Part shown: in pieces, positions 18,384-27,943 of the stretch
Position numbering within the stretch: position 1 is the first letter of the stretch
Layout: the number at the start of each line of letters is the position of its first letter
NCBI GenBank assembly: GCA_025361205.1
Contig: JANYAS010000156.1
Span: 1-64,000, forward strand
Length of the DNA: 64,000 nt
Origin: Holophagaceae bacterium
GTDB lineage: Bacteria; Acidobacteriota; Holophagae; Holophagales; Holophagaceae
Direction of reading: 5' to 3'
Program-made: the position numbers and the translations under genes
The notes under the pieces: model-generated
The model's input: only the letters and a program-made list of their open reading frames with translations
The model's database searches: none
What the model was told of the DNA's origin: nothing

Positions 18384-19145
18384 TCAGTGTCTCATCGCCA
18401 TGATGGCGGGGATGGCCAGGGCCGCAGCGATGCCGCAGCAGCAGCAGAGGAAGATGGGGGTGAGGACGGCGCAGATGCCGCGCCAAGTGTCGGTCTTGTG
18501 CAGGCGGGCGAGGCCCATGCCGACAACCACCAAACCCGCGATCTGGAGCAGGAATCCGAGCCAGGGGATGATCCCGGCGATCTGCAGAAAGGCGTGGGCG
18601 TAACCGTAGGCCCGGATGCTCTGGTTGACGCCCACGCCGGGTTTGAGGCCGCCCCACATCCAGAGGAAGAAGTGGTTGAACGCGCCGCCGATGACCATGC
18701 CCAGGAAGGCGAATAGGGGCAGGAGCAGCAGGGTTGCCCCGAAGATCACCGGCATGATGGCGACGAAGGCCTTGCCGTCCCCCTTCCCCGCCTGTTCCAG
18801 GGCCGCGAGCACCATGGCCATGCCCATGAAGAAGAAGACCATGGCGACGATGAGAAAAACCGGGACCGAGAGCAGGAGGAGGAAGCGCCACGGTGCACCA
18901 AAGCCATCGGTGACGGGCACCCGGTCGAAGAGGTCCATGGGATTGCTGAAGACCATCCGGAACATGCCACCCACCCGGGACCAGAAGCCCGGGAAGGTCT
19001 CGAGGTCCTCGAAAGGGACGGGACGCAGTGTCGGCGCTTCGGGCCGAAACGGGGTGAAGGCAACCGGGGGCGGCGGCAGGAAGGGCCCTTCATCCAGGGG
19101 GATGATCGGGGGAAGGCTGTCGTTCGGGCCGGTCGTCTCGCTCAT
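18384..19145 (-). CDS. YIP1-family integral membrane protein
   Basis: 253-residue membrane protein. The first 60 residues are Pro-rich and cytoplasmic, followed by FWSRVGGMFRMVFSNPMDLF, the usual lead-in to the YIP1 domain, then five to six hydrophobic helices and a Cys-rich last helix (FLCCCCGIAAALAIP). Residues GGLKPGVGVNQSIRAYGYA match the common YIP1 pattern of a conserved polar loop between helices. Same family as the gene at 2748-3488, but not beside a transporter here. Function unknown. Confidence 0.78.
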   Translation of the reverse strand: MSETTGPNDSLPPIIPLDEGPFLPPPPVAFTPFRPEAPTLRPVPFEDLETFPGFWSRVGGMFRMVFSNPMDLFDRVPVTDGFGAPWRFLLLLSVPVFLIVAMVFFFMGMAMVLAALEQAGKGDGKAFVAIMPVIFGATLLLLPLFAFLGMVIGGAFNHFFLWMWGGLKPGVGVNQSIRAYGYAHAFLQIAGIIPWLGFLLQIAGLVVVGMGLARLHKTDTWRGICAVLTPIFLCCCCGIAAALAIPAIMAMRH

Positions 19146-19550
19146 CCATCGCTCCGGGAAGTTGGCTCCACGCTAACGTAAATTCTGGCCCGACTCAGAT
19201 GGAAAAGCAGGAAACCGCAGATGGCGCAGATGACGCAGAAAAAGGCCCTGGTCCACAGATTCACACAGATTAAAACTGGGGTCGTGACCCGGTCTGGGGG
19301 AACCGCTTTGTTCGAGCGGGTTCACGGTGGGTGCCAAGAGCACGCTTTTTTGTGACCTTTGTGTTCTTTGTGGCCAATAAACCACGAGGTCGGACAGGCG
19401 CTCGGATTTCCGTGAAAGCGAAGGGCTCAAACGGGATTGTTATATCCGCGCTCAGGGATAGATCCCAAAAAACAGCAGTAATGGCCACAAAGAACACAAA
19501 GAACGCATAGGGCTGCGGACAAGGTTCTTTACGGTTGGCTTTCAGGGTCC
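19146..19550. repeat. Intergenic region holding three short-period repeat types
   Basis: No gene is visible in these 405 bases. GCAGATGGC/GCAGATGAC units lie at 19215-19240, CACAGATT units at 19252-19272, and an inverted pair of CACAAAGAA units at 19348-19375 (reverse sense) and 19483-19504 (forward sense), about 107 bases apart. Short open frames here translate these repeats and are not genes. Confidence 0.75.
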
Positions 19551-21134
19551 TCACGCTTCGCGGAAGTCCTTGGGGCGGAGGCGCAGCTTTTCCAGCCGGG
19601 AAAGGAGGGTGGAAGGGGCCAGATCCGCCAGGGCCGCAGCGCCATCGACGCCGGTGATCTTGCCGCGGGTGTGGCGCAGCAGGCGTTCGAGGTAACCCCG
19701 TTCCTGGGCCTCCCAGGTGAGGGGCCGACCGGCCCGCTCGCCCCGGAGGGGGAGGGCGCCCGGCGGCAGCTTCAACTCCCGGCCCGCCGAGAGGATGGCG
19801 GCCCGCTCCAGGACATTGTGGAGCTCCCGGACGTTCCCCGGCCAGGCGTAGGCCTCTAGCTGGTCGCGCACGGAGTCCGGCAGGTGGATGGGGGGCCGGC
19901 GGTTCTCCCGGGCGAAGCGGTCGAGGAATCCTTCAGCGAGGGCCCGGATGTCCTCGGGGCGCTCGCGGAGGGGCGGCAGGTGGATGGGAAACACGCTCAA
20001 CCGGTAGAAGAGGTCCTCGCGGAATCGGGCCTCGGCCACGGCCTTCCGCAAATCCGTGTGGGTGGCGGCGACCAGGCGCACGTCCACCCGGCGGGACTGC
20101 TCACTGCCGAGGGGGTCGATCTCCTTTTCCTGGATGGCCCGCAGGAGCTTGGGCTGGAGGTCCAGGGGTAGGTCGCCGATCTCGTCGAGAAAGAGGGTGC
20201 CACCATGGGCCAGTTCGAAGCGGCCCTTCCGTGCGGCCGCGGCGCCGCTGAAGGCCCCCTTCACATGACCGAAGAGCTCCGACTCGATCAGGGTGGCGGG
20301 CAGGGCGCTGCAGTTCACCTTGATAAAGGGCTTTTCGCGGCGGGGCGAGAGGTGATGGAGGGTCTGGGCCACCTTCTCCTTGCCCGTGCCCGTCTCGCCG
20401 GTGATGAGGACCGTGGCGGCGGTGGAGGCCACCTGGCGCAGCTGGTCGAGGATGCTGCGCATGGCGTGGCTGTCGGCCCGGAGGGGCTCCTGCAGCACGT
20501 CCCTGCGCTGGACCTCGCGAAAGTAGCTGACCTCTTCGGCCAGGTTCCGTTCCCGCTCGGCGAGTCGGGCCAGATGCTCGGCCTGCTTGAGACCCAGGGC
20601 CAGCAGCGAAGCGAAGACCCCCACATGGTGCAGCACGCTCTCGGGGTACTGGCGGCACACCATGGCGTCCAGGGTCATGAGGCCAAAGGTCTCGCCCCGG
20701 CTCCGCAGGGGGGCCACGAGGCAGCTGTGGCCGTGGGGCATGTCGATGAGGCCATGGAAGGTGTCCTCCCCTGGATCGTCTTCCTCGAAGGTGGCCGGTC
20801 GGGAACGAGCCTTCAGGGCGTTCTGCAGGCGCAGGTTCCCGCGTATTGGGATGAGGGCCGCCGATAGCTGCGGCGTGGCCAGCGGCCCCAGGGCGTAGGC
20901 CACCCGGAGGCCGTCGCCTTCCCGCAGCAGCACGGTGGCGAGGTCGTAGGGCACGAGCTGCCCAAGCCGCTCGAAGGCGTGGGCCACCATGCGTTCGGGC
21001 TCCTCCCCCAGCGTGAGCAGGGAGCCCGCCTCCTCCACCAGGCGGGCTCCAGTCAGCGCAGCCTCAAGATCCGGAATGGGCACGGGAACCTCCGGCCTGA
21101 TTCTCGGCATTTCGAGATCCGAGTCAAGCGCCAC
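19551..21134 (-). CDS. Sigma-54-dependent activator with GAF domain
   Basis: 527-residue enhancer-binding protein. An N-terminal GAF sensor (about residues 30-190) is followed by an AAA+ domain with Walker A GETGTGKE (about 245), the sigma-54 contact loop as GAFSGA (about 290; the common form is GAFTGA), Walker B GGTLFLDEIGDLPL, the arginine-finger region FREDLFYRLSVFPIHLPPLRER in two parts, and a Fis-type helix-turn-helix at the C-terminus (about 470-527). It should activate RpoN promoters in response to a small molecule or redox signal. No obvious target adjoins it. GTG 21134 is the longest start; ATG 21110 is equally plausible and neither has a good ribosome site. Confidence 0.9.
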   Translation of the reverse strand: MALDSDLEMPRIRPEVPVPIPDLEAALTGARLVEEAGSLLTLGEEPERMVAHAFERLGQLVPYDLATVLLREGDGLRVAYALGPLATPQLSAALIPIRGNLRLQNALKARSRPATFEEDDPGEDTFHGLIDMPHGHSCLVAPLRSRGETFGLMTLDAMVCRQYPESVLHHVGVFASLLALGLKQAEHLARLAERERNLAEEVSYFREVQRRDVLQEPLRADSHAMRSILDQLRQVASTAATVLITGETGTGKEKVAQTLHHLSPRREKPFIKVNCSALPATLIESELFGHVKGAFSGAAAARKGRFELAHGGTLFLDEIGDLPLDLQPKLLRAIQEKEIDPLGSEQSRRVDVRLVAATHTDLRKAVAEARFREDLFYRLSVFPIHLPPLRERPEDIRALAEGFLDRFARENRRPPIHLPDSVRDQLEAYAWPGNVRELHNVLERAAILSAGRELKLPPGALPLRGERAGRPLTWEAQERGYLERLLRHTRGKITGVDGAAALADLAPSTLLSRLEKLRLRPKDFREA

Positions 21135-21471
21135 CGCTGAAAATTCAAGGAAAGAAGGTCTTTGCCACCGATGAACACCGATAAAAGCATGACCCGATTA
21201 TCGGCGAAGCTATGCCTGCTTTTTCTAGCATTGACTGTGGAAGTCCTGGAACCGCGAAATGCGCTAAAGGGCGCGAAAGGCAGCGGGGATGGGCCGCCTG
21301 GCCCTGCGGCCCCCAGCCGCGCCCCGTGTGTGGAGGCGGCAAGATGTCCAGTCGCCGTTCGCCCGCCCGCAGGGCATTCACGACCAGCAGTCCCTAATGC
21401 CAGCCCGAACCAATTGCTCTGTGCTCTCGTTACAAAAGGTATGATTGAAAGCAGCTATTCGAAGGACTCGC
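21135..21471. repeat. Gap with GATGAACAC and GCGAAA repeat units
   Basis: No gene is seen in the 337 bases between the divergent regulator and kinase genes. GCCACCGATGAACACCGAT lies at 21164-21182 and GAACCGCGAAATGCGC with GGCGCGAAAGG at 21249-21280. These are single arms of families seen complete at 28064-28125 and 48260-48372. Confidence 0.6.
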
Positions 21472-24003
21472 TTGGCCCCCGACGTCACCAACTTCGGTTC
21501 CTACCGATTGCTCTCCCGGCTTGGGGAGGGGGCCATGGGCGAAGTCTGGCGGGCGCTGGATCTGCGCCTGGAGCGGGAGGTGGCGCTCAAGATCCTCAAG
21601 GACGCGGACGACCTGCGCCGCAAGGCCCTCATCGGCGAGGCCAAGCTGGCCTGCCAGCTGAACCACCCGAACATCGCCCACATCTACGACGCCGGCGAGG
21701 TGGACGGCACCCCCTACATCGCCATGGAACTAGTGGAGGGGCGAACCCTGCGGGCCCTGGTGGGCTCAGCCCTGGCAGCCGACGCGCTCCAGGATCTGGC
21801 CCGGCAGGCCGCCTCGGCCCTATCCCATGCCCACCAGAAAGGCATCATCCACCGCGACATCAAGCCCGAAAACCTGCTGCTGACGGACGAAGGCCAGCTG
21901 AAGATCCTCGACTTCGGCATTGCCCGCCGAGGCGACGACGAACTCGTGCTCGGCCCGACCTCCCATCACTTGACCCTGGTGGAGCGGACGGCGCCCGGTT
22001 ACAGCCAGGGCACGCCGGCCTACATGAGCCCGGAGCAGGCCAACGGCCAAGCCCTGATGGGCCAATCGGACCAGTTCAGCCTGGGGGTGGTGCTCTACGA
22101 GTTGGCCACCGCCGTGCATCCATTCCTGCGTGGGAGCCTGGTGGACACCTTGTACGCCGTGACCCGGGACGTGCCCCGGCCCCTGTCCGAGGCGCGCCCC
22201 GATCTGCCCCGCACCCTCCAGGATGCCATTCACCGCCTGCTGGCGAAGGCCCCGAAGGACCGGTTCCCCAACCTTCAGGTGCTGGTGGCGGGGCTCTCGG
22301 AAAATCCCGTCACCGCGGCGGTGCCCCACCTGAACCCTCCCCTCAGGCTGCTCTGGAAACCCCGCCGATCCTGGATTTTGGGCTCCCTGGTTCCGGTGCT
22401 GGTCGTGGGGGCCGCCCTGGGGGTGTGGCTGGTGCGGCACATGGATGCCACGGGCCTGGGGGAGGCCCGCCGGGCCTCGCGGGAGGATTTCACGAAGGGG
22501 CGCCGGGTGGTGGCCATCCTGCCCTTGGAGCAACTGCAGCCGGACAGCGAGCACGCCTGGCTGAGCAACGGGTTCGCCGATGCCATGGCCTTCGGGCTGG
22601 TGCGGCGGGATGATCTCGCGGTAGTGGATCGCCTCCACGTGGTGGAGGCCATGCACCAGTTAGGGGATACGCCGGGCCAGGCGCCCCGAGCGGTCGGCGA
22701 GCTGGGTCGCCTGCTCAAGGCGGAACTGCTGGTCCTCGGCAGTTATCAGGTGATCAGCGGACAGTTGCGCATGGGGGTCCGCGTGGTGGATGCCGCCCGC
22801 GGTGCGACCCTGCACCAGTTCCAGCTGGACCGTCCCGTGGCAGACCTGTTGAAACTCGAGGACGAGTTGCAGCAGCGCCTACCTCAGGAGATGGGGCTCG
22901 GCAGCGATCCGGGTGCCATGCGCTCCCAGGCCCGGCTGCCCCGAACCCGCGAACTCTACACCAAGGCGCTTCAGGTCATCACGGACGGCAACCAGGACTC
23001 CGTGCAACTGGCCAACTCCCTGCTCGCGTCGGCCATCGAGCTCGAGCCCGACTATGCGCCGGCCCGGGCTGAGTATTCCTGGACTCTGGCGGAACTGGGC
23101 GCCACCACCGCCCTCAGCCGGGGTCGGTACGACGAGGCTCAAGGCCTGCTTCGCCAGGGGAAGATCGCCGCGGAGAAGGCGATTGCGCTGGATCCCAGTG
23201 CCTCGCAGGCCTACCGTGCGCTGGGTTCCATCCTCCTCAGGATGGGCGATCTGGAGGGCGCCAGCCGATCCGCGCTCCAATCGGTGCGTCTGGATCCCGC
23301 CGATCACAAGGCTTACAACCTCTTGGCCGATGTCTTCGCGGGGCTGGAGGGTGAGGACAACCACCAGGCGGCCCGCCGCTACTTCGAGAAGTCCCTCAGC
23401 CTGTTTCCAGAGGGCTGGCAGACCCACCATCGGCTGGGTGTGTTTCTCCAGAACGAAGGCGAGCTGCCCGCGGCCCTCGAGCATGCGGATCGTGCCATCG
23501 CCCTGCGCCCGGCCGCCGAGTTCGCCTACGTCACCGCCGCGGACGCCCTCCTCTGGATGGGTCGTCCTCAGGAGGCCGAGGCGCGCCTGCGGGCTGGGCT
23601 GAGGGAGGTTCCGAGGTCGAATGTGCTTCGCAGCCTCATGGCCTACACGGCCTGGGACCGGAATGACCGGGCCGCTGCGGAAACCCACCTCAAGGAACTC
23701 GAAGGCGTGTGGCCTCCCGACCATTCGAACACCGTCCTGCTGGCGGGCGTGAAACAGGCCGTGGAGGGGGATGGCGCAGGGGCCCGCGCCCGTTTCGAGG
23801 CGTTCCGGCAGCAGGTTGCAGCCTCGGATCTGGCCTCCAAGAAGCACAACGAGCGCCGGGTGTTATCGGTGAACCTCTATTTCATGGCGCGGATGGTGGC
23901 CCGCCTGGGTGATCGGCCCGCGGCCCAGGCCATGGTGGCACTGGCCGACCAGCTTCACCCGGGCAAGCTCCGGGTGGCGCAGCATGATCCGGCGTTGCGG
24001 TAG
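21472..24003 (+). CDS. Ser/Thr protein kinase with TPR tail
   Basis: 843-residue membrane-anchored kinase. The kinase domain (residues about 8-270) has the Gly loop LGEGAMGEVW, VALKIL for the ATP lysine, HRDIKPENLLL (about 127), DFGIA (about 146) and GTPAYMSPEQ. A single membrane helix follows (about 301-322, ILGSLVPVLVVGAALGVWL), then a domain beginning RRVVAILPLEQL resembling the TolB-N-like or CsgG-like regions of adenylate cyclases, then several TPR repeats to the end. The C-terminal part should lie outside the membrane as a sensor or scaffold. The TTG at 21472 has AAGGA five bases upstream; a TTG at 21445 is also open. Confidence 0.9.
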   Translation: MAPDVTNFGSYRLLSRLGEGAMGEVWRALDLRLEREVALKILKDADDLRRKALIGEAKLACQLNHPNIAHIYDAGEVDGTPYIAMELVEGRTLRALVGSALAADALQDLARQAASALSHAHQKGIIHRDIKPENLLLTDEGQLKILDFGIARRGDDELVLGPTSHHLTLVERTAPGYSQGTPAYMSPEQANGQALMGQSDQFSLGVVLYELATAVHPFLRGSLVDTLYAVTRDVPRPLSEARPDLPRTLQDAIHRLLAKAPKDRFPNLQVLVAGLSENPVTAAVPHLNPPLRLLWKPRRSWILGSLVPVLVVGAALGVWLVRHMDATGLGEARRASREDFTKGRRVVAILPLEQLQPDSEHAWLSNGFADAMAFGLVRRDDLAVVDRLHVVEAMHQLGDTPGQAPRAVGELGRLLKAELLVLGSYQVISGQLRMGVRVVDAARGATLHQFQLDRPVADLLKLEDELQQRLPQEMGLGSDPGAMRSQARLPRTRELYTKALQVITDGNQDSVQLANSLLASAIELEPDYAPARAEYSWTLAELGATTALSRGRYDEAQGLLRQGKIAAEKAIALDPSASQAYRALGSILLRMGDLEGASRSALQSVRLDPADHKAYNLLADVFAGLEGEDNHQAARRYFEKSLSLFPEGWQTHHRLGVFLQNEGELPAALEHADRAIALRPAAEFAYVTAADALLWMGRPQEAEARLRAGLREVPRSNVLRSLMAYTAWDRNDRAAAETHLKELEGVWPPDHSNTVLLAGVKQAVEGDGAGARARFEAFRQQVAASDLASKKHNERRVLSVNLYFMARMVARLGDRPAAQAMVALADQLHPGKLRVAQHDPALR

Positions 24004-24030
24004 GAGCGGTCCGCATCATCGATGGGTGTG

Positions 24031-24258
24031 CTAAGTATTCTGAATGCGCGCTTCCACCACCAGGGCCCCCGAAGCGGCGCCGGACTTCCACGGCAAGGGC
24101 TTCCCGGTCGCGATATTGGGCGGGAAGCACGGGGTCGCCCATGAGGATGGTGAAGCGCCCAGGGCGGCGATCAGGATGGGCGCGGCAAGCAGGGTCGAAG
24201 TGACCGTCATCGGAACCATCGCCAGGGCCCCGACCGCCATCACATCCCAGCCGAATCA
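24031..24258 (-). pseudogene. Possible remnant of an acyltransferase gene
   Basis: Between two plus-strand genes, minus-strand frames encode pieces that read like the end of a 1-acylglycerol-3-phosphate acyltransferase: AVGALAMVPMTVT in one frame and GRFTILMGDPVLPAQYRDRE followed by ALAVEVRRRF in another. These are joined in an acceptable family order but need a frameshift, and no PlsC HX4D motif is present. The call rests on family memory alone. Confidence 0.3.
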
Positions 24259-24324
24259 CGGGTCCCGCCAGTTGGCCAAGCCGGCCTCCCGTGCTATTCA
24301 AGCTATCAGTTCTGGAGGTCACCA

Positions 24325-24543
24325 ATGGGCATTACTGAGCAGATCCTGGCCGATCACGAGACCCGCAAGGGCCCGGATGGCATCACCTGGTTCACGGCCG
24401 AGGACATGGCGCGCCTGGGCCTTCACGACCACCTCTTCACCGTCATGCAGACAGTGCAGCACACGCTGCGTTTGAGGAAGGCCCATCAGGTGGTGGAAAG
24501 CGAGGGCTGCACGGACCGATGGAGCCTCCAAGACGCGCACTGA
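24325..24543 (+). CDS. Small hypothetical protein
   Basis: 72-residue soluble protein (MGITEQILADHETRKGPDGI at the start). The ribosome site is good: GGAGG lies seven bases before the ATG. Residues 20-55 (TWFTAEDMARLGLHDHLFTV and following) are predicted helical. I know no family for it. It converges on the RIC gene, 83 bases away. Confidence 0.6.
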   Translation: MGITEQILADHETRKGPDGITWFTAEDMARLGLHDHLFTVMQTVQHTLRLRKAHQVVESEGCTDRWSLQDAH

Positions 24544-24626
24544 TACACCCAACGGAAAGGGAATAGGGAATCGCCCCGCGCCCCGCTTGGTGCGGGACCC
24601 GGGGCGACGCTCGATGATGAGCTGAA

Positions 24627-25343
24627 TCAGGCCTGAACGGCAGCTTCCATGGCCGTGGCGCGGGGATGGAGGATCTGGTTCTCCAGGTAGATGTGCAGGT
24701 GCAGGTCCCGTTCCAGGGTCTCGAAGCCATCGTAGAGGGCCCGGAAGGTGGCACAGCCGTCCGCGGGGGTGGTGTAGGCGCCGGTGAGTTCGTGCAGCTC
24801 AACGAGCAGCGCGCCCACGGCCTCGTGCTCCAGCTCCATGACGCGGATGGGGCTTTGCACTGTGCCGAAGCAGGACGAGCCCGTCTGCCCCGCATCCATC
24901 TGCCGGATGAAGGGGAAGAGGATCTGTTCCTCCTTCATCATGTGCGGCATGAGGTCAGCCACCAGGGATTGGTAGAGCTCGCCCACGCGGCCCAGTTCGG
25001 GGTGATGTTCGCCATGAGCCTTGAGGACTTTCCCCAGCAACAGGTCCAGGCGGGGAAGCTCCTCGCGGAGAAAATCGTGGTGGGTGGTCACGATGTACTG
25101 GATGAGGTCGGTGAGGGAGGCCTGCTGCCAGTCCTGGAGGGAGGGGACGCCAGCGCTTGGAGGTTCGAGGGTCGCCAAGCCGTTGAGCACCTCGACGGGG
25201 TCCTGCTTCGCGAGCTGGCAGGCCTCCGCGAGGGTGTGATGGCCGCCACAGCAGTAGTCGATGCCCAGTCGTTCGAAGTAGCGCATGGTCTCGGGCCGCG
25301 CCATCACCAGTTCGCCCACCTTCGTGTTCAGTTCCGCAGTCAT
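24627..25343 (-). CDS. ric: Iron-sulfur cluster repair di-iron protein (RIC family)
   Basis: 238-residue cytoplasmic protein of the YtfE/ScdA/RIC family that helps rebuild Fe-S clusters after nitrosative or oxidative damage. The N-terminal ScdA domain contains GIDYCCGGHHTLAEAC with the conserved CC pair. The hemerythrin-like domain has the iron ligands in THHDFLREELPRL, GEHHPEL, MMKEEQILFPFI, LEHEAVGALL and HIYLENQILHP. I take the ATG at 25343 (MTAELNT); an ATG eight codons upstream is open. An AT-rich stretch at 25410-25490 precedes it and may hold the promoter, though I see no certain NsrR or FNR box. Confidence 0.92.
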   Translation of the reverse strand: MTAELNTKVGELVMARPETMRYFERLGIDYCCGGHHTLAEACQLAKQDPVEVLNGLATLEPPSAGVPSLQDWQQASLTDLIQYIVTTHHDFLREELPRLDLLLGKVLKAHGEHHPELGRVGELYQSLVADLMPHMMKEEQILFPFIRQMDAGQTGSSCFGTVQSPIRVMELEHEAVGALLVELHELTGAYTTPADGCATFRALYDGFETLERDLHLHIYLENQILHPRATAMEAAVQA

Positions 25344-25483
25344 GTTGGCTCCATCGGTGGGGACCATCCCCTGACCTCCAAGGTGGGGTCTTCAATCTGT
25401 GGCGGGGGTCACATCACGACTAAAAAGGTATGGTTTTCTTTAATATTCTGATGCTGAGCGACAACAGGTTGATTCTGTTTATT

Positions 25484-27943
25484 TTAATCTACCGTGATCG
25501 ACTTGGAGACGTTCTTGGGCGCATCCGGATGGACGCCGTGGTCGGTCACGGTGAGCCGGTCGAGGTACTCCATCTTCAGCACGGACATGCAGAAGGCCAG
25601 TCGCTGTAGGACCACCGTGGCGGCGAACACGAAGAGGTTGGGATCCCCGCTGAAGGGCACCTCAATGTACTTCGACCAGTAGCGGTCCTGGCCCGTGGGT
25701 TTGCCTGCCACGGCCGCCGCCAGCTCGGGATGCTTCTCGGCAATGATGAGGATGTCCGCCCCACGGATCTTGTGGGTGTGGATCTGGCTGATGGTGATGC
25801 GGATATCCCGCTCTTCGCTGGGGCAGACGAACAGCAAGGGGTAGTTCGAGAAGCGCGTTTCCACCAGCTCCGGCCAGGCCTGGAGGGCTTCGATGCCGCC
25901 GCCGAAGGGCCGTCCGTCCCGGTGCTGTTCGTAGACCTCCAGCAGGTTCGCCAGATCCTGGATGGAAAACAGGGTGTTCTTGCCGAGGATGGTGTTGGGA
26001 CCGTGCTTGAACTCGGCGGCATCGTAGCCTTCGGCGTGGTTGAGCACCACCTCGCGGATCTTCAAGGCGCCTTCCCGGGCCACCCCGATCAGCCCCGTGC
26101 CCAGGATGTGCAGCGAGGGCTCGAGGTAGAGGCGCTTGGCCGCCTCCTCCACGTCGCCTTCGCAGTGGCGGAGGGTTTCGGCGATGAGGTCCTTGGTCCG
26201 CTCCAGGTTCGCGGCGATCTTGCGCTCGGGGAGGGAGAAGGAGGCCGCCAGCAGGTAGAGGATGGCCACCTGGTTGATGAAACTCTTGGTGGCGGCCACG
26301 GCGATCTCGGGACCACAGAGGATGGGCAGGTAGAACTCGGACAGTTCCTGGGGGATCCGGCTGTTCTCGTTGTTTACGAGGGAGATCCGCCGCAGGCCCG
26401 GCACGCGCGAACGCACGTCCTGGAAGACATCCACCAGGTCCTTCGTTTCGCCGGATTGCGTGATGCCGACGAGGAGATCCCCGGCCTTGAGCGTGTTCAG
26501 GTACATGGATCGGAACATGCCGGGGTTGCAGGGAAAGACCGCCACGCCCGCGAGGTTGTTGAAGAAGGTGGCCGCCACCAGGGCCGCGTGGTAGGACGTG
26601 CCGGAGGCCACCAGGAAGACCCGTCCGCCCTCCTTCTGAGTCTCGCGGATGGCCTGTACCAGATCGAGGAGGTGGTGGGTGACCCGGCGGCGCTTTTTCC
26701 AGATGAAGAGCAGGTCAAAGAGAGCCAGCGTCTCCTGGGCCTGGGGGTGGAGACGGCCCAGGTCGGCCAGCAGCTGGCGCTCATCGGAGACCGGCTGCTC
26801 CCCGTGGGCACGCAGCACGTCCGAATGGGGCTGCACCCGGGTGGCCAGCTCCAGCTGGGTGGGATCGACGAGGAGGGTCGCGAAGGCCGAGGCCAGGGCG
26901 GCCTCGTGAGGCTCATTGTAGAGGGCCAGCACCTTGTCCAGGAGGGCCTTGCAGAGATCCTTCCGGTCCTCGAAGGCGGCGAACAGGCCCTCGGTCTCCG
27001 GGGCGCGGAAGTAGTAGCGAATCACCTCGTCGAGGTTGTCCGGCGCCGAGGCGATCTCCTGTTCCATGAAGTAGCGGTAGTTGGCCCGGAGGCCCGTGTC
27101 CCGGACATTCAGCTTGGACCGCTTGGGATGCGGTACCGAGAAGGCGAGGTCCGTGCCCAGGGAAAAGACCAGATACTCCCGCTCCGTGAACCAGATGCCC
27201 TCGCCTTCGCACAGGGGGATGAGCAGCCGGGTCTTGGAGAGCACGGAGGTCAGGTCGCTGGAGACCACCACGAACTCACCGTGGGCATCGCTGCCGATAC
27301 CTGCGTACAGGGAGGATCCCGATTTTACGGCCACCACGCCTGGCACGCGGGGATCGGCGAAGGCTGCGGCATAGGAGCCGTCCGCCCGGTTACCCGCCTT
27401 GCGGGCTGCATCCATCAGGAGAAAGGCTCCCTCCGGGATGACGCCCTTCGGGCCGCTGGCCATGTAGGCGCTGTGGCAGAGGGCCAGGGCCGGGCCCGGA
27501 TCGGCCAAGTTGGCCGCGTAGGCATCCTCGGCCAAATGCGTGAGCATCTCGCCATCGTTGTCGGAGACCACGGCATGGCCCTGGCTGGTGAGGGCGGGCT
27601 TGAGGGCATCGGTGTTGGAGATGTTGCCGTTGTGGGCGCCCACCATCTCCACCTTGCAGCGCACATGGTGGGGCTGGCTGTTCGCGTCCGTGACGGCGCC
27701 ATAGGTGGCCCATCGCACCTGGCCGATGAACCGCTGGCCGGACTGCTGGTCGATGCCCAGCTCGGGCACCACGCGGCTGGGGGCGCCGACTTTCTTGAGG
27801 AGCCGAATGGCGCCGTCGTCCCCGATGAAGGCGCCGCCGGTGGAGTCGTAGCCCCGGTACTCCAGCCGCTTCAGGAGCTCACCGGCCTCGCGCCCCAGGG
27901 CGGCGATGTCTGATCCATAGCAGAGCGACACGATTCCACACAC
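25484..27943 (-). CDS. GlmS-like protein, enlarged (glutamine amidotransferase plus two SIS domains)
   Basis: 819 residues, about 200 longer than normal glucosamine-6-phosphate synthase. The N-terminus MCGIVSLCYGSD has the catalytic Cys2; RLEYRGYDSTGG, GQVRWATYG and VGAHNGNISN follow the class II amidotransferase pattern. SIS domain 1 begins near residue 440 (VFLVASGTSYHAAL, then GITQSGETKDLVDVF); SIS 2 lies at about 600-780. The C-terminal PKNVSKSITVD mirrors the PRNLAKSVTVE of the ordinary enzyme at 46278. Extra sequence lies inside the amidotransferase domain and between it and SIS 1. It may make another amino sugar or regulate GlmS. It stands alone on the minus strand. Confidence 0.88.
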   Translation of the reverse strand: MCGIVSLCYGSDIAALGREAGELLKRLEYRGYDSTGGAFIGDDGAIRLLKKVGAPSRVVPELGIDQQSGQRFIGQVRWATYGAVTDANSQPHHVRCKVEMVGAHNGNISNTDALKPALTSQGHAVVSDNDGEMLTHLAEDAYAANLADPGPALALCHSAYMASGPKGVIPEGAFLLMDAARKAGNRADGSYAAAFADPRVPGVVAVKSGSSLYAGIGSDAHGEFVVVSSDLTSVLSKTRLLIPLCEGEGIWFTEREYLVFSLGTDLAFSVPHPKRSKLNVRDTGLRANYRYFMEQEIASAPDNLDEVIRYYFRAPETEGLFAAFEDRKDLCKALLDKVLALYNEPHEAALASAFATLLVDPTQLELATRVQPHSDVLRAHGEQPVSDERQLLADLGRLHPQAQETLALFDLLFIWKKRRRVTHHLLDLVQAIRETQKEGGRVFLVASGTSYHAALVAATFFNNLAGVAVFPCNPGMFRSMYLNTLKAGDLLVGITQSGETKDLVDVFQDVRSRVPGLRRISLVNNENSRIPQELSEFYLPILCGPEIAVAATKSFINQVAILYLLAASFSLPERKIAANLERTKDLIAETLRHCEGDVEEAAKRLYLEPSLHILGTGLIGVAREGALKIREVVLNHAEGYDAAEFKHGPNTILGKNTLFSIQDLANLLEVYEQHRDGRPFGGGIEALQAWPELVETRFSNYPLLFVCPSEERDIRITISQIHTHKIRGADILIIAEKHPELAAAVAGKPTGQDRYWSKYIEVPFSGDPNLFVFAATVVLQRLAFCMSVLKMEYLDRLTVTDHGVHPDAPKNVSKSITVD

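Noticed and set aside
19146..19550. Short open frames in the repeat-filled gap (85 and 94 codons)
   Set aside because: They translate the CACAAAG and GCAGATG repeat units (FVFFVA-like peptides) and have no ribosome site. Similar false frames occur at 17211-17411 and 28101-28469.
25344..25483. NsrR or FNR site in front of the RIC gene
   Set aside because: The stretch is AT-rich and contains TTGAT, but I could not find a proper two-half palindrome of either regulator.
25730..27913. Long plus-strand open frame of 727 codons opposite the enlarged GlmS gene
   Set aside because: It is the antisense of a clearly conserved protein and has the Gly/His/Asp-rich composition expected of a reverse frame in high-GC DNA. 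The same applies to 32482-34026, 46347-47966 and 53865-55607.
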